NCBI RefSeq assembly: GCF_025822605.1
Contig: NZ_JACKTY010000030.1
Location: forward strand, 124,001 to 188,000
Direction of reading: 5' to 3'
Source of the DNA: Mycolicibacterium komossense
Lineage (GTDB): Bacteria; Actinomycetota; Actinomycetes; Mycobacteriales; Mycobacteriaceae
Length of the DNA: 64,000 nt
Part shown: one piece after another, positions 14,640-23,471 of the stretch
Layout of the letters: each line of letters opens with the position of its first letter
Numbering within the stretch: the stretch's first letter is position 1
Translations under genes and position numbers: made by a program
Notes under the pieces: generated by a model
Told to the model about the DNA's origin: nothing
Databases searched by the model: none
The model's input: the letters and a program-made list of their open reading frames with translations, nothing else

Positions 14640-16004
14640 ATGTCTACCGCCCCCGCAGAGCCGTCCTCGGCTGCGACGCAATCGCACGGCAACGAAGGCC
14701 ATCTGAAACGCGCACTCGGTGTGCCGTCGCTGGTGCTGTTCGGCCTCGTCTACATGGTGCCGCTCACCGTGTTCACCACGTACGGCATCGTCACCCAGAC
14801 CTCCGGCGGCCGATTGCCGGTCTCTTATGTCGTCACGCTGGCGGCGATGATCTTCACTGCGCGGTCCTATGCGCGGATGGCCGCCGCCTTCCCGGTGGCC
14901 GGCTCCGCCTACGCGTACACGCAGAAAACGTTCGGTGCGCCGGTCGGGTTCCTGGCCGGGTGGTCACTGCTGCTCGACTACCTGTTCCTGCCGATGCTCA
15001 ACTATCTCGTCATCGGGATCTACCTCAACGCCGCAATTCCTGCGATCCCGCAGTGGCTCATCGTCGTGGTCACCATCGGCATCGTGACGGTGCTCAACAT
15101 CGTCGGCATCGTGTCGGTGGCCCGTGCGAACTTCCTGATCATCGCCATCCAGGCGGTCTTCATCGTGGTGTTCATCGTCATGGCGGTCTCCGCGACGTCG
15201 GGCATGGGCAGCGTCGACCTGATGGCGCCGTTCCGCGGCGACGGCACCGCCAACGGGTTCGCTCCGATCCTGGCCGGAGCGGCCATCCTGTGCCTGTCCT
15301 TCCTCGGGTTCGACGCGGTGTCAACGCTTTCCGAGGAGGCGAAGAACCCGGTGCGCGACGTCCCGAGGGCGATCATGCTGGCCACGCTGATCTGCGGCGT
15401 GTTGTTCATCATCTTGTCCTTCGTCTCGCAGCTGGTGTTCCCGTCGAACAACTTCGCCGATGTCGACTCGGGTTCCCTCGACGTGATGAAAGCCGCAGGC
15501 GGTGCGTTCCTGGCCGCGTTCTTCACCGCGGCCTACGTTGCGGGTGCGTTGGGGTCGGCGATCACCTCTCAGGCGTCGGTCGCCCGCATCCTCTACGCGA
15601 TGGGGCGCGACGGCATCCTGCCGCGCAAGGTGTTCGGACATGTGTCGGTGAAGTTCAGCACCCCGACGTGGGCCATCGCGATCGTCTCGGTGATCTCGCT
15701 GCTGGCAGTCGTCATTCCGCTGGACATCCTCGCGTCGGTGGTGAGCTTCGGCGCGCTGGTGGCCTTCTCGGTGGTGAACCTGTCGGTGATCAAGCACTAC
15801 TTCGTCGACCTGAGCGAGAAGAACGTGCTGAGCAACGTCGTGCTGCCCGTGGTCGGCTTTCTGCTGACCCTGTGGCTGTGGACCAGCCTCTCCGGTACCG
15901 CGCTCACCATCGGATTGATCTGGCTGGCAATCGGATTCCTGTGGCTACTGGGTGTCACCCGGGGCTTCCAGCGTCCGACGCCCGTCCTCGCTCTGGAGGA
16001 GTAG
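14640..16004 (+). CDS. APC-family amino acid permease
   Basis: 454 residues from ATG 14640, with GAGAGGAACGAG upstream. Twelve hydrophobic segments predicted. Family signs: LKRALGVPSLVLFGLVYM (TM1), FPVAGSAYAYTQKTFGAPVGFLAGW, LCLSFLGFDAVSTLSEEAKNP and the QASVARILYAMGRDGILP loop. APC transporters of this branch import amino acids or amines by proton symport. Forms a two-gene operon with the preceding amidohydrolase. Confidence 0.92.
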   Translation: MSTAPAEPSSAATQSHGNEGHLKRALGVPSLVLFGLVYMVPLTVFTTYGIVTQTSGGRLPVSYVVTLAAMIFTARSYARMAAAFPVAGSAYAYTQKTFGAPVGFLAGWSLLLDYLFLPMLNYLVIGIYLNAAIPAIPQWLIVVVTIGIVTVLNIVGIVSVARANFLIIAIQAVFIVVFIVMAVSATSGMGSVDLMAPFRGDGTANGFAPILAGAAILCLSFLGFDAVSTLSEEAKNPVRDVPRAIMLATLICGVLFIILSFVSQLVFPSNNFADVDSGSLDVMKAAGGAFLAAFFTAAYVAGALGSAITSQASVARILYAMGRDGILPRKVFGHVSVKFSTPTWAIAIVSVISLLAVVIPLDILASVVSFGALVAFSVVNLSVIKHYFVDLSEKNVLSNVVLPVVGFLLTLWLWTSLSGTALTIGLIWLAIGFLWLLGVTRGFQRPTPVLALEE

Positions 16005-16010
16005 CCGTCG

Positions 16011-16997
16011 CTACTTCCGCGTAAGGGTCAGGAACTGCATCGGTGCGCAGGCCACGAACTTATCTGTCACGTTCCCGACGAGGTCCCCTTCGAGTCCGGT
16101 GTCACTCGCCAGGTCGAGTTTGCGCGCGGATCCGCCGAAGTCGACCTCGTCGAGATCGACCCAGATGGTGTTGGGATTGGTGGTCGAGGAGTACACGTAC
16201 CGCTTGTTGGTCAGGTCCGCGACGGTTTGCCAAATCGTCTGTGACACTTCGGGTTTACCGGGATCTGGGATGCGGAACGGCTGGGCTGCATTGCGGATGA
16301 CGCTGAGCATTCCGGCCACTGCCGCGACCGGACCGTCGGATTTCGGCAGCCGAGCGCTGTAATAGCGGGCGCGCGCGAACCTGTCGGAGGCCAATGTCGT
16401 ACCGGGCAGAGTGTCGGTACCGCCGAACCCCTCGAACTGTTTGAGTAGTTCGAGCTGTTTGTCGTAAGTCGGCGAGTTGGTCATGACCGTGTAACTCCGG
16501 TCATGCCAGACGGTGGGTTCGCCGTCGACGTATTCGATGATCGCCGAGTCGCCCGTCGCGTCGTCCAGGGCCAGATGCACTGCCGGTACGGTCCCCGTCC
16601 CCGGATCCGCGAGGGGAACCACCTGTACTTTTGTCTTCTCGACCCAGGCGGCGGCCTCGGCGACGGTCGCGAAGTTGTCGAGAAAGTACTGCAGCCAAAT
16701 CGCCATGCTCAGCGCGGGTTTCGAGGTGTCATAGGTGCCGTAGTCCGATTCCGTCAGCCACAGGATGTGACCTGCCAGACCAGCTTCGTTGACGCCGTCA
16801 ACCGAAATGAGGTCGTATGCGCCGGCAATGAGGCTGCCGTACTTGGCTGTCCAGTGCAGCGAACCGCCGACACCGTCAACGCGGTCCAGCCCGCGAGGCA
16901 GAACCCAGAGATTCGTCCCCGTATCGCAGTGGTAATCCATGTTGCGACCAACGATCACGGCTTCGCCCGGGCTTGACCTGATCACTCGTGTGCACAT
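16011..16997 (-). CDS. Linear amide C-N hydrolase (choloylglycine hydrolase / penicillin V acylase family)
   Basis: 328 residues starting MCTRV, so after Met removal Cys2 becomes the N-terminal nucleophile of the Ntn-hydrolase fold. Also seen: VGRNMDYHCDTGTNLWVLPRG (Arg and Asp of the active site), VDGVNEAGLAGHILWL, DDATGDSAIIEYVDG, VMTNSPTYDKQLELL (Asn) and the Arg in LASDRFARARYYSARLP. Family members cleave bile-salt amides, penicillin V or acyl-homoserine lactones; which applies here cannot be told. No signal peptide. It converges on the permease gene with a 6-base gap. Confidence 0.9.
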   Translation of the reverse strand: MCTRVIRSSPGEAVIVGRNMDYHCDTGTNLWVLPRGLDRVDGVGGSLHWTAKYGSLIAGAYDLISVDGVNEAGLAGHILWLTESDYGTYDTSKPALSMAIWLQYFLDNFATVAEAAAWVEKTKVQVVPLADPGTGTVPAVHLALDDATGDSAIIEYVDGEPTVWHDRSYTVMTNSPTYDKQLELLKQFEGFGGTDTLPGTTLASDRFARARYYSARLPKSDGPVAAVAGMLSVIRNAAQPFRIPDPGKPEVSQTIWQTVADLTNKRYVYSSTTNPNTIWVDLDEVDFGGSARKLDLASDTGLEGDLVGNVTDKFVACAPMQFLTLTRK

Positions 16998-17115
16998 AAT
17001 TGCCCTTTCGGTGTGACGGCGGATCGTAACCGCTCGGCAGCCATCAGTGGAAGAGCCGTGACACCATCTCGAGCGTGAAGTCAGCTGTGGCCATCCGAGG
17101 ATCGAGGTTGAACTG

Positions 17116-18453
17116 ATGGCGTCGAAACGCGATTATGAACCGCTGCCCGACGGCGGGGGAGACTTGGTGTTCGTCTGCGTCGCCGCCGCCATCGCGGGCG
17201 TGTTCATCGGCTTTGTCGGGGGCGCCTTCCGCTGGTGCCTTCAATACGCCGACGTGTTGCGCGTGGACCTGTCCGACTGGGCGCATCGCCTGCCCGGTCC
17301 GGGTTGGTTGGTCCCGATGGCTGCCACCGCCCTGGGCGCGACACTTGCCGCGGCGGTGGTGCGGTGGATGCCGTTGGCGGCGGGCAGCGGAATCCAGCAC
17401 GTCGAGGCGGTCTATCGGGGCGACGCCGCGCCCCCGTTGCTGCGGCTGCTTCCCGCCAAGTTCGTGGGCGGCGTGCTGGGCATCGGATCGGGCCTCGTCC
17501 TCGGTCGTGAAGGACCAACGGTGCACATGGGTGCGGCGCTCGGTGCCGCAGTCGCGCACGTTGCCCGGTTCTCCGACAGCACCGTGCGGATGTTGCAGAC
17601 CGCCGTTGGGGGTGCGGGCCTGGCGGTGGCCTTCAACGCACCCATCGGCGGGGCACTGTTCACCCTCGAGGAGGTGACGAAGTCGTTCCGGCTGAAGACG
17701 GTGCTCGCCACCGCCTTCGCGGCTGCCACGGCAGTGGGTTGTTCGCGGATCATCATCGGAGACCATCCAGATTTCCTGGTGCAAGCAGTGGTTTCGCCGA
17801 ATCTGGGGTGGCTTCCACTCTTCGTGGTATTCGGGCTGGTGACGGGATGTCTTGGCGTCCTGTACAACCGGCTGGTACTGGGATTCGTCGATCACGTGAA
17901 GCTGGTGTCGCGGGTTCCCGCGGAGGTCAAGGCGGCCGTCATCGGCGCACTGATCGGGCTGGTGATGTTCATCCATCCCCTCGCGGTGGGCGGGGGCGAC
18001 TCGTTGACGCAGTCGATCCTGAGTGGGAACACGATGATCCTGCCCGTGGTGATCGGATTCCTGGCGTTGCGGTTTGTGGCGGGGCCGCTGTCGTACGCCG
18101 CTGCTGTGCCCGGCGGTTTGTTCGCTCCACTTCTCGCGGTGGGCGCACTGTGGGGACTGCTGTTCGTCGGCGGCTTCGGCGCCGTGTGGCCCGGGGAAAC
18201 GGCGTCCCTGGCAGTACCGATGGCGATCGTGGGGATGGGGGCGTTCTTCGCGGCGACGGTCCGCGCGCCGGTGACCGGAATTGTCCTCGTCGTCGAGATG
18301 ACGGCCACGACCTCGGTGATCGTGCCGATGCTCGCGGCCAGCGCCGCTGCGGTGCTGGCGGCCGAACTGCTGAGGTCGCCGCCGATCTACGACAGTCTCC
18401 GGGAGCGGATGCCCGCCGAACCCGAACCTGAACCCGAGCCCAGCGGCGGATAG
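17116..18453 (+). CDS. ClC-type chloride/proton antiporter
   Basis: 445 residues with about ten membrane helices. The three ClC selectivity signatures are present: GSGIQH (helix D), GREGPTVHMG with gating Glu132 (helix F) and the GGLFAPLLAVGAL loop (GxFxP, helix N). The external gating glutamate points to an exchanger rather than a channel. There is no CBS domain after it; the end is a Pro-Glu repeat (EPEPEPEP). Roles in mycobacteria include acid resistance. Divergent from the choloylglycine-hydrolase-like gene. Confidence 0.95.
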   Translation: MASKRDYEPLPDGGGDLVFVCVAAAIAGVFIGFVGGAFRWCLQYADVLRVDLSDWAHRLPGPGWLVPMAATALGATLAAAVVRWMPLAAGSGIQHVEAVYRGDAAPPLLRLLPAKFVGGVLGIGSGLVLGREGPTVHMGAALGAAVAHVARFSDSTVRMLQTAVGGAGLAVAFNAPIGGALFTLEEVTKSFRLKTVLATAFAAATAVGCSRIIIGDHPDFLVQAVVSPNLGWLPLFVVFGLVTGCLGVLYNRLVLGFVDHVKLVSRVPAEVKAAVIGALIGLVMFIHPLAVGGGDSLTQSILSGNTMILPVVIGFLALRFVAGPLSYAAAVPGGLFAPLLAVGALWGLLFVGGFGAVWPGETASLAVPMAIVGMGAFFAATVRAPVTGIVLVVEMTATTSVIVPMLAASAAAVLAAELLRSPPIYDSLRERMPAEPEPEPEPSGG

Positions 18454-18460
18454 CCCTGCG

Positions 18461-19519
18461 CTACCAGGTGCGGGCGGCGGCGATCAGCCCATGCACCAAA
18501 ATCGATGTCGCCCGGGACAGCCCGTCGTCGCCTGCCATCGGGCTGCGCGGGCTGATCCCACGCACCCGCGGTGACAGTTCGAGCTGAGCGCCGCCGCCGC
18601 GCACTCGGTTGACGGGGTTGTCGGGGTGCAGGCCGCGCAGTTCGCGCGGGATAGCATCGAGGTCGGTGATGACCTGATAACCCGGCAGCTCGAGGGTCTG
18701 GGCGAGGTGCTGCGCCAGTGCCCGGTTGGCGCCGCCGGCCAGCAGTTGCGTACTGCGGCCCAGCCGACCGTAGCCGTGCAGCGACACCGCCACCTCGACG
18801 TGTTCGAGAAATGCCGCGAGCCTTGCCGATTCCGCGCCCAGGTACCGCGCCGACGGCAGATGGTGTCCATAGTGGTCCGGGTGCCTGACCACGTACACCG
18901 AGGCCCCCGCGGCGTCGGCGGCGCGTTCGGCGATCACATCGGTCATCTGTTCCAGGCCGCCGCCGTGGATCGCCATGAACCCGAACCGGGACCTCAACGT
19001 GCTCGACTCGACCACCCCGGGCTCGGCGAGTAGCTCCGAAAGTGATTGCGGCCCAGCCAATGTGGAGGACTCCACCGGTCGCGGCCAGTGGGCGGGATCC
19101 CAGCGTCGCAGGAATTCGATCCACCGGGTCGGCAGGTCGTGCTGGTGCGCGCCGTCGATGATGCGCTCGAGGTAGCCGGGCCGCGGCGGGCCGGGGTCGA
19201 CTCGGTGGTCGATGTACACCCAGGCATCCGAGGGGCCGTCGTCGGTGCGCACGGTCAACCGGTCGCGGCGATACCGCACCGGCACGCCTTCGGCGCTGTC
19301 CAGGCTGGCCAGATCGTGGTCGGACAGGTGCCACACCACACCGTGAACTTCAGCCCCGGGCAATGGTTCGATGGTGGCCACGCCGCGCTGGTTGATCAGC
19401 CAGTCATGGTCGGCCAGGGTGGCTCGGCGGGGATTGGCGGCCTCGGGGCACCGTGCCGCCATCTGCTGCACGCTCAGGTTGGACCCGTACGCGAAGTAGG
19501 TGTGGCGGTCTGTGCGCAC
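18461..19519 (-). CDS. Fusion: gamma-glutamylcyclotransferase domain plus poly-gamma-glutamate hydrolase (DUF867) domain
   Basis: 352 residues from GTG 19519. Residues about 5-125 are a GGCT/AIG2 domain: YFAYGSNLSVQQMAARCP (substrate loop), GVVWHLSDHDLASLDSAEGVP with the catalytic Glu, and AWVYID. Residues about 160-350 are a zinc peptidase domain of the poly-gamma-glutamate hydrolase family: FGFMAIHGGGLE (first His and Glu), RHPDHYGHHLPS, VEVAVSLHGYGR (His) and LAGGANRALAQHL. The first domain releases 5-oxoproline from gamma-glutamyl compounds; the second cuts gamma-glutamyl chains. Together they suggest breakdown of gamma-glutamyl peptides. It follows mntH with no spacer (TGA then GTG), so the two are co-translated. 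Confidence 0.85.
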   Translation of the reverse strand: MRTDRHTYFAYGSNLSVQQMAARCPEAANPRRATLADHDWLINQRGVATIEPLPGAEVHGVVWHLSDHDLASLDSAEGVPVRYRRDRLTVRTDDGPSDAWVYIDHRVDPGPPRPGYLERIIDGAHQHDLPTRWIEFLRRWDPAHWPRPVESSTLAGPQSLSELLAEPGVVESSTLRSRFGFMAIHGGGLEQMTDVIAERAADAAGASVYVVRHPDHYGHHLPSARYLGAESARLAAFLEHVEVAVSLHGYGRLGRSTQLLAGGANRALAQHLAQTLELPGYQVITDLDAIPRELRGLHPDNPVNRVRGGGAQLELSPRVRGISPRSPMAGDDGLSRATSILVHGLIAAARTW

Positions 19520-20746
19520 TCAGCCCGACACGGTCAGATAGATCAGCACCACGTTCAGCAGCGTAATCACTGCCGCGACCAGCCAGCCCAACACCGAGGT
19601 CACGCGGTGGTTGGCGTCCGCGCCCATCAGGGCGGTGTCGCTGGTCAGCCGAATCAATGGGATCAGTGCGAAAGGAATGCCGAATGACAGGACGACCTGG
19701 GACAACACCAACGCGCGGCTCGGGTCGAAACCCACGCCGAGCACCACCAGCGCCGGGATGAGGGTGACCACGCGGCGCACCAGGATCGGTACCGACACCC
19801 GCAACAGGCCGTGCATGATCATCGCGCCGGCGTAAGCGCCGACGGAAGTCGAGGCCAGCCCCGAGGCCAGGAGGCCGATCGCGAAGAACAGCGCGATCGT
19901 CGGCCCGAGGGTGTCGCGGACTGCGCCGAATGCGCCCTCGATCGAGTCGGTGTCGTCTCGGCCCTGCAAGTTGACGGCGGCCACCAGCAGCATCGACAGA
20001 TTCACTGCGCCCGCAACCACCATCGCCAGCGTGACATCCACCCGGGTGGCCCGCAGGAGGCCGCGCCGGCGCGGGCCGGCATCGGGATGCCCGTGCCGGT
20101 CCCTGGCCAGCCCGGAGTGCAGGTACACCGCATGCGGCATCACTGTGGCGCCAAGCATGGCGGTGGCCAGCAGCACGCTTTCCGACCCGTCGAAACGCGG
20201 GATGAGACCGGCGGCCACCTGACGCGGATCGGGCGTCTCGACGAACAGGCTGGCGAGGAAGCCGATGGCGACGACGAGCAACAGTCCGGTGATGACCCGC
20301 TCGAACATCCCCTGGCCGCGACGATCCTGGATCAGCAGCAGCAGTATCGACACCACGCCGGTGATGATGCCGCCGACCAGCAGCGGCAATCCGAACAGCA
20401 GGTGCAGCGCAATCGCTCCACCCACCACTTCGGCGAGATCGGTTGCCATCGCGACCAATTCGGCCTGCAGCCAGTAGGCGATCCTGGTCGGCTTCCTGGT
20501 GTTGTCACCCACCGCCTCCGGCAGAGTCCGGCCGGTGACCAGGCCGAGTTTCGCCGAGAGGTACTGGACCAGTCCGGCCATCACGTTGGCCACGACGATC
20601 ACCCACAGCAGCAGGAAACCGTACTGGGCACCCGCACTGACATTGGCGGCGACGTTGCCGGGGTCCACATAGGCGATCGATGCGACGAACGCCGGGCCCA
20701 ACAGGTAGACGACGGGGCGCAGCGGCACCTGCGTGTTCTGCGTCAA
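19520..20746 (-). CDS. mntH: Nramp-family Mn2+/Fe2+ transporter MntH
   Basis: 408 residues, eleven membrane helices. Nramp signatures are intact: GPAFVASIAYVDPGNVAANVSAGAQYG (DPGN metal-binding unwound helix), MPHAVYLHSGL (the MPH motif of helix 6) and the transport motif region around GLLASGLASTSVGAYAGAMIMHG. It imports divalent manganese or iron with protons. An imperfect palindrome 38 bases upstream is a likely metal-regulator site. It heads a two-gene operon with the GGCT/PGH fusion. Confidence 0.95.
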   Translation of the reverse strand: MTQNTQVPLRPVVYLLGPAFVASIAYVDPGNVAANVSAGAQYGFLLLWVIVVANVMAGLVQYLSAKLGLVTGRTLPEAVGDNTRKPTRIAYWLQAELVAMATDLAEVVGGAIALHLLFGLPLLVGGIITGVVSILLLLIQDRRGQGMFERVITGLLLVVAIGFLASLFVETPDPRQVAAGLIPRFDGSESVLLATAMLGATVMPHAVYLHSGLARDRHGHPDAGPRRRGLLRATRVDVTLAMVVAGAVNLSMLLVAAVNLQGRDDTDSIEGAFGAVRDTLGPTIALFFAIGLLASGLASTSVGAYAGAMIMHGLLRVSVPILVRRVVTLIPALVVLGVGFDPSRALVLSQVVLSFGIPFALIPLIRLTSDTALMGADANHRVTSVLGWLVAAVITLLNVVLIYLTVSG

Positions 20747-20783
20747 CGAAACCGCTTTCTATCCGGCTGTACGAATCAGAAAG

Positions 20784-20797
20784 TTAGGTTAACCGAA
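20784..20797. promoter_or_regulatory. Imperfect palindrome TTAGGTTAACCGAA upstream of mntH
   Basis: A near-palindrome centred on GGTTAACC, 38 bases before the mntH start. The TTAGGTTA half resembles half-sites of DtxR-family metal regulators (IdeR, MntR) in actinobacteria. It could repress mntH when manganese or iron is sufficient. Assignment is by position and similarity only. Confidence 0.5.
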
Positions 20798-20820
20798 AAC
20801 TATGGAGCGCGCGCGGGCAG

Positions 20821-21072
20821 TCAGCGACCGATGACGATGTTCGGCCCCAACCCGCCGAAGACGGGCCAGCCGTAATTGTTCGACGAGATCAGCGGCGGTG
20901 ACGTGACGATCTGGTTGCTGCCGCCGGTGGTGCACTGAGTGGTGTTCGGTGCGGTGGTGATGCACTGAGGGAGCGCGACCGCCACGGGTGCGACAAGAAG
21001 GGTCCCGAGAAGGGTAAAGCCGAGGACCGCTGACACCATCGCGGATGCGGTAAAACCGAATTTCTTACCCAT
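20821..21072 (-). CDS. Small secreted mycobacterial protein (copy 1)
   Basis: 83 residues. N-terminal signal peptide: MGKKFGFTASAMVSAVLG core with a hydrophobic stretch and VAPVAVALP cleavage region. The mature part of about 50 residues has CITTAPNTTQCTTGGS (two Cys, likely a disulfide), then SPPLISSNNYGWP and FGGLGPNIVIGR. It resembles the product of the next gene (21117-21407) in layout and in the C-terminal G-P-x-hydrophobic-VIG, so the two are paralogues. A GGAGCAGG ribosome binding site precedes the ATG. Function unknown; exported. Confidence 0.78.
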   Translation of the reverse strand: MGKKFGFTASAMVSAVLGFTLLGTLLVAPVAVALPQCITTAPNTTQCTTGGSNQIVTSPPLISSNNYGWPVFGGLGPNIVIGR

Positions 21073-21116
21073 GACCTGCTCCGATCGCTGGAGCGCAGTC
21101 TACCTCCGATAGTGGC

Positions 21117-21407
21117 CTAACCGATGACCAAAGCCGGTCCGAAGATGTCGTCATTCCAGGGGTACAGGAAGTTCTGGTTCTCGAGCGGCGGGGACGAGTT
21201 CAGCTGCACATTGCCCGGTGTCGCGCATTCGGTGGTGCTGGGACCGGCGAACTGGTCGCCGCCGACGTTGGTGCAGGTGGGAAGGCTGGGCGCCGGTGCA
21301 GGTGCGGCCGTCTCGTCTGCCGACGCGATGGGCGCCATCAGGATCGCCGCGGCTCCGGTCGCTACGACCAGCGGGGTGAGGTGGCGCAGCGTCTTCGTTG
21401 CCTTCAT
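21117..21407 (-). CDS. Small secreted mycobacterial protein (copy 2)
   Basis: 96 residues from ATG 21407, which has GGAAGGA upstream; a longer start at 21428 lacks one. Signal peptide MKATKTLRHLTPLVVATGAA to about IASADE. The mature part is LPTCTNVGGDQFAGPSTTEC (two Cys), SSPPLENQNFLYPW and FGPALVIG at the end. Same plan as the gene at 20821: two cysteines about 15-20 residues apart, SPPL, and a C-terminal GP-x-x-VIG. Co-directional with copy 1, 44 bases upstream of it. Function unknown; exported. Confidence 0.8.
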   Translation of the reverse strand: MKATKTLRHLTPLVVATGAAAILMAPIASADETAAPAPAPSLPTCTNVGGDQFAGPSTTECATPGNVQLNSSPPLENQNFLYPWNDDIFGPALVIG

Positions 21408-21472
21408 TGCCGGATCCTTCCAACGCATGGCTTGTCAGTTAGCGGGCAGCGTATCCCCCAGCCGGGGCCCTG

Positions 21473-22264
21473 TCAGAGGTCGGGGATGGGCAGGTCGAGA
21501 TTCGGAGTGGTGATGCCGCCGTCCACCTCCAGCGTCTTGCCCGTCAGGTAACTGCCCGCGGGTGAGGCCAAATAAACTGCTGCAGCTGCGATATCGAGCG
21601 GATCGCCGAGCCGTCGCAGCGGGGTGGCCTGTTCCATCGGGGAGCGCAACGCCTCGTTGGAGGCCACCACGTCGAGCGCGGAGGTGAGAATCGAGCCTGG
21701 CGCGATGGCGTTGATCCGGATCCGCGGACTCAGATCGAGTGCGGCGAGTCGCGTGTAGTGCGCCAGCGCTGCCTTGGCGGTGCCGTAGGCGGCGAACCCG
21801 CGGCCGGCCAGGCGCCCCATCGTCGAGGTGATGTTGATGATGCTGCCGCCGCCGGAATGCTCGAGCATGAGCGGGACGGCAGCCGAGACCAGAGCGTGGG
21901 CCGTCATCACGTTGAACGTGAACGCGTCCCGGAAATCCTTGGTGGAGGTGCTGAGCAGCGCATTCGGCATCGTCCCTCCGACGTTGTTGACGACGATGTC
22001 GAGCTTGCCGAACGCCGAGACGGCGGCGGCGGCGAGTTCGGCCGTGGACTCGGGGTGCGCCAGGTCGCCGACGACGATGTGCGCCCGCCGGCCGGTGTCG
22101 CGGATCTGGGCGGCCACGGTGTCGAGTTCGGATTGGGTCCGCGAGGCGATGACGACATCGGCGCCTGCTTCGGCGAACGCGAGGGCCATCGCCGCACCGA
22201 GTCCACGGCCCGCTCCTGTGACGATGGCTACTTGGTCGTCGAGTCTGAATCTGTCGAGTATCAC
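21473..22264 (-). CDS. Short-chain dehydrogenase/reductase
   Basis: 263 residues from GTG 22264. Classical SDR: cofactor motif [26 protein letters not shown], catalytic Ser in [20 protein letters not shown] (YxxxK), [10 protein letters not shown] and a C-terminal [18 protein letters not shown]. Acidic residues after the second strand are lacking (ASRTQSEL), so NADP is likely. It is divergent from the type III PKS operon, and a KstR-type palindrome sits 55 bases upstream, suggesting a role in steroid or fatty-acid catabolism. The substrate is unknown. Confidence 0.9.
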   Translation of the reverse strand: MILDRFRLDDQVAIVTGAGRGLGAAMALAFAEAGADVVIASRTQSELDTVAAQIRDTGRRAHIVVGDLAHPESTAELAAAAVSAFGKLDIVVNNVGGTMPNALLSTSTKDFRDAFTFNVMTAHALVSAAVPLMLEHSGGGSIINITSTMGRLAGRGFAAYGTAKAALAHYTRLAALDLSPRIRINAIAPGSILTSALDVVASNEALRSPMEQATPLRRLGDPLDIAAAAVYLASPAGSYLTGKTLEVDGGITTPNLDLPIPDL

Positions 22265-22318
22265 CGGGCGAACGTTAACAAGCCGCTTCTGCCCAGGTGG
22301 GCCATTTGCAAACGTTGG

Positions 22319-22332
22319 TAGAACATGTTCTA
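22319..22332. promoter_or_regulatory. KstR-type operator TAGAACATGTTCTA
   Basis: A perfect 14-base palindrome fitting the KstR consensus TnnAACnnGTTnnA. It lies in the divergent region between the SDR (55 bases to its start) and the type III PKS (86 bases to its start). KstR is the TetR-type repressor of cholesterol and related lipid catabolism in mycobacteria. Regulation of one or both genes is inferred. Confidence 0.75.
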
Positions 22333-22417
22333 GTTTTGCACTTCGGCGATGGTTGAACCCAGGTGGGGCGAAGACCGTAGTGATCTATATGAGCGTCCAA
22401 ACACTTAGCCTGAGCCG

Positions 22418-23467
22418 ATGATCGACACGCAGGCTGCGCCTGCCATCGCCGCTGCGGCCGTTGAGTTTCCATCGCACCGGCATTCACAGGATGAAGTCAT
22501 CGCTGCGCTGGCCAGTTTCGCCGGACCCGAGTTCTTCCGCTTTGCCGCCGCCAGCGGGGTGGATTATCGACATCTGGCGTTGCCGTTGGAGCGGTACACC
22601 AAGCTCAGTGGTTTCACCGAGGCCAACGAGGCCTACCTCGAGGTCGCGCTCGACATCGGGGAGCGGGCACTGCGCTCGGCCCTCGATGCCGCCAAGATCA
22701 GGCCCGACGAACTCGACGCCATCTTCTCGACCACCGTCACCGGGCTCGCTGTCCCGACGCTGGATGCGCGACTCGTCGGACGGATCGGACTGCGGCCCGA
22801 CATCAAGCGGGTGCCGATGTTCGGCCTCGGCTGTGTGGCCGGTGCGGCCGGGGTGGCGAGGATGAACGACTACCTGCGCGCATACCCCGACGAGACGGCC
22901 GTGCTGCTGGCCGTCGAGCTGTGTTCGCTGACCATCCAGCAGAACGACCATTCGGTGGCAAACCTGGTGGCCAGCAGCCTCTTTGGCGACGGCGGCGCGG
23001 CCGTCATCGCCCGGGGCGCGCATCGCATGGTGCAGGGCCCGCGCATACTGGCCAGCCGCAGTCGGCTTTATCCCGATACCGAGAACGTGATGGGCTGGGA
23101 TATCGGCACCGACGGCTTCCGGATCGTGCTGTCCGCCGACGTGCCGACCGTTGCCGAGAAGTACCTCGGCGAGGATGTCCGGCTGTTCCTCGCCGAGTTC
23201 GGCCTGACCGCCGACGATATCGGCACCTGGGTGTGTCACCCCGGCGGCCCGAAGGTGATCGAGGCCGTCGAGAATGTGCTGGAGCTGCCTGACTCTGCGC
23301 TTGATCGCACGCGGGAATCACTGCGGGACAACGGGAACCTCTCCTCGGCGTCGGTGCTCGACGTACTGCGGGCCAACCTGGCCGAGCCGCCTGACCCGGG
23401 GTCGCTCGGCATGATGATGGCGATGGGGCCGGGCTTCTGCTCCGAACTTGTCCTGCTGCGCTGGTAG
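22418..23467 (+). CDS. Type III polyketide synthase (chalcone-synthase family)
   Basis: 349 residues. The catalytic triad is visible: Cys139 in GLGCVAGAAG, His274 in WVCHPGGP and Asn307 in NGNLSSASV. Also GDGGAAVI and a C-terminal MGPGFCSELVLLRW. Mycobacterial type III PKSs load long acyl-CoA starters and extend them with malonyl-CoA to alkylpyrones or alkylresorcinols. The next two genes, a membrane methyltransferase and an FAD oxidoreductase, probably tailor the product. The family is similar to Bacillus BpsA-BpsB, where an ICMT-type enzyme O-methylates alkylpyrones. Confidence 0.93.
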   Translation: MIDTQAAPAIAAAAVEFPSHRHSQDEVIAALASFAGPEFFRFAAASGVDYRHLALPLERYTKLSGFTEANEAYLEVALDIGERALRSALDAAKIRPDELDAIFSTTVTGLAVPTLDARLVGRIGLRPDIKRVPMFGLGCVAGAAGVARMNDYLRAYPDETAVLLAVELCSLTIQQNDHSVANLVASSLFGDGGAAVIARGAHRMVQGPRILASRSRLYPDTENVMGWDIGTDGFRIVLSADVPTVAEKYLGEDVRLFLAEFGLTADDIGTWVCHPGGPKVIEAVENVLELPDSALDRTRESLRDNGNLSSASVLDVLRANLAEPPDPGSLGMMMAMGPGFCSELVLLRW

Positions 23468-23471
23468 TGGC

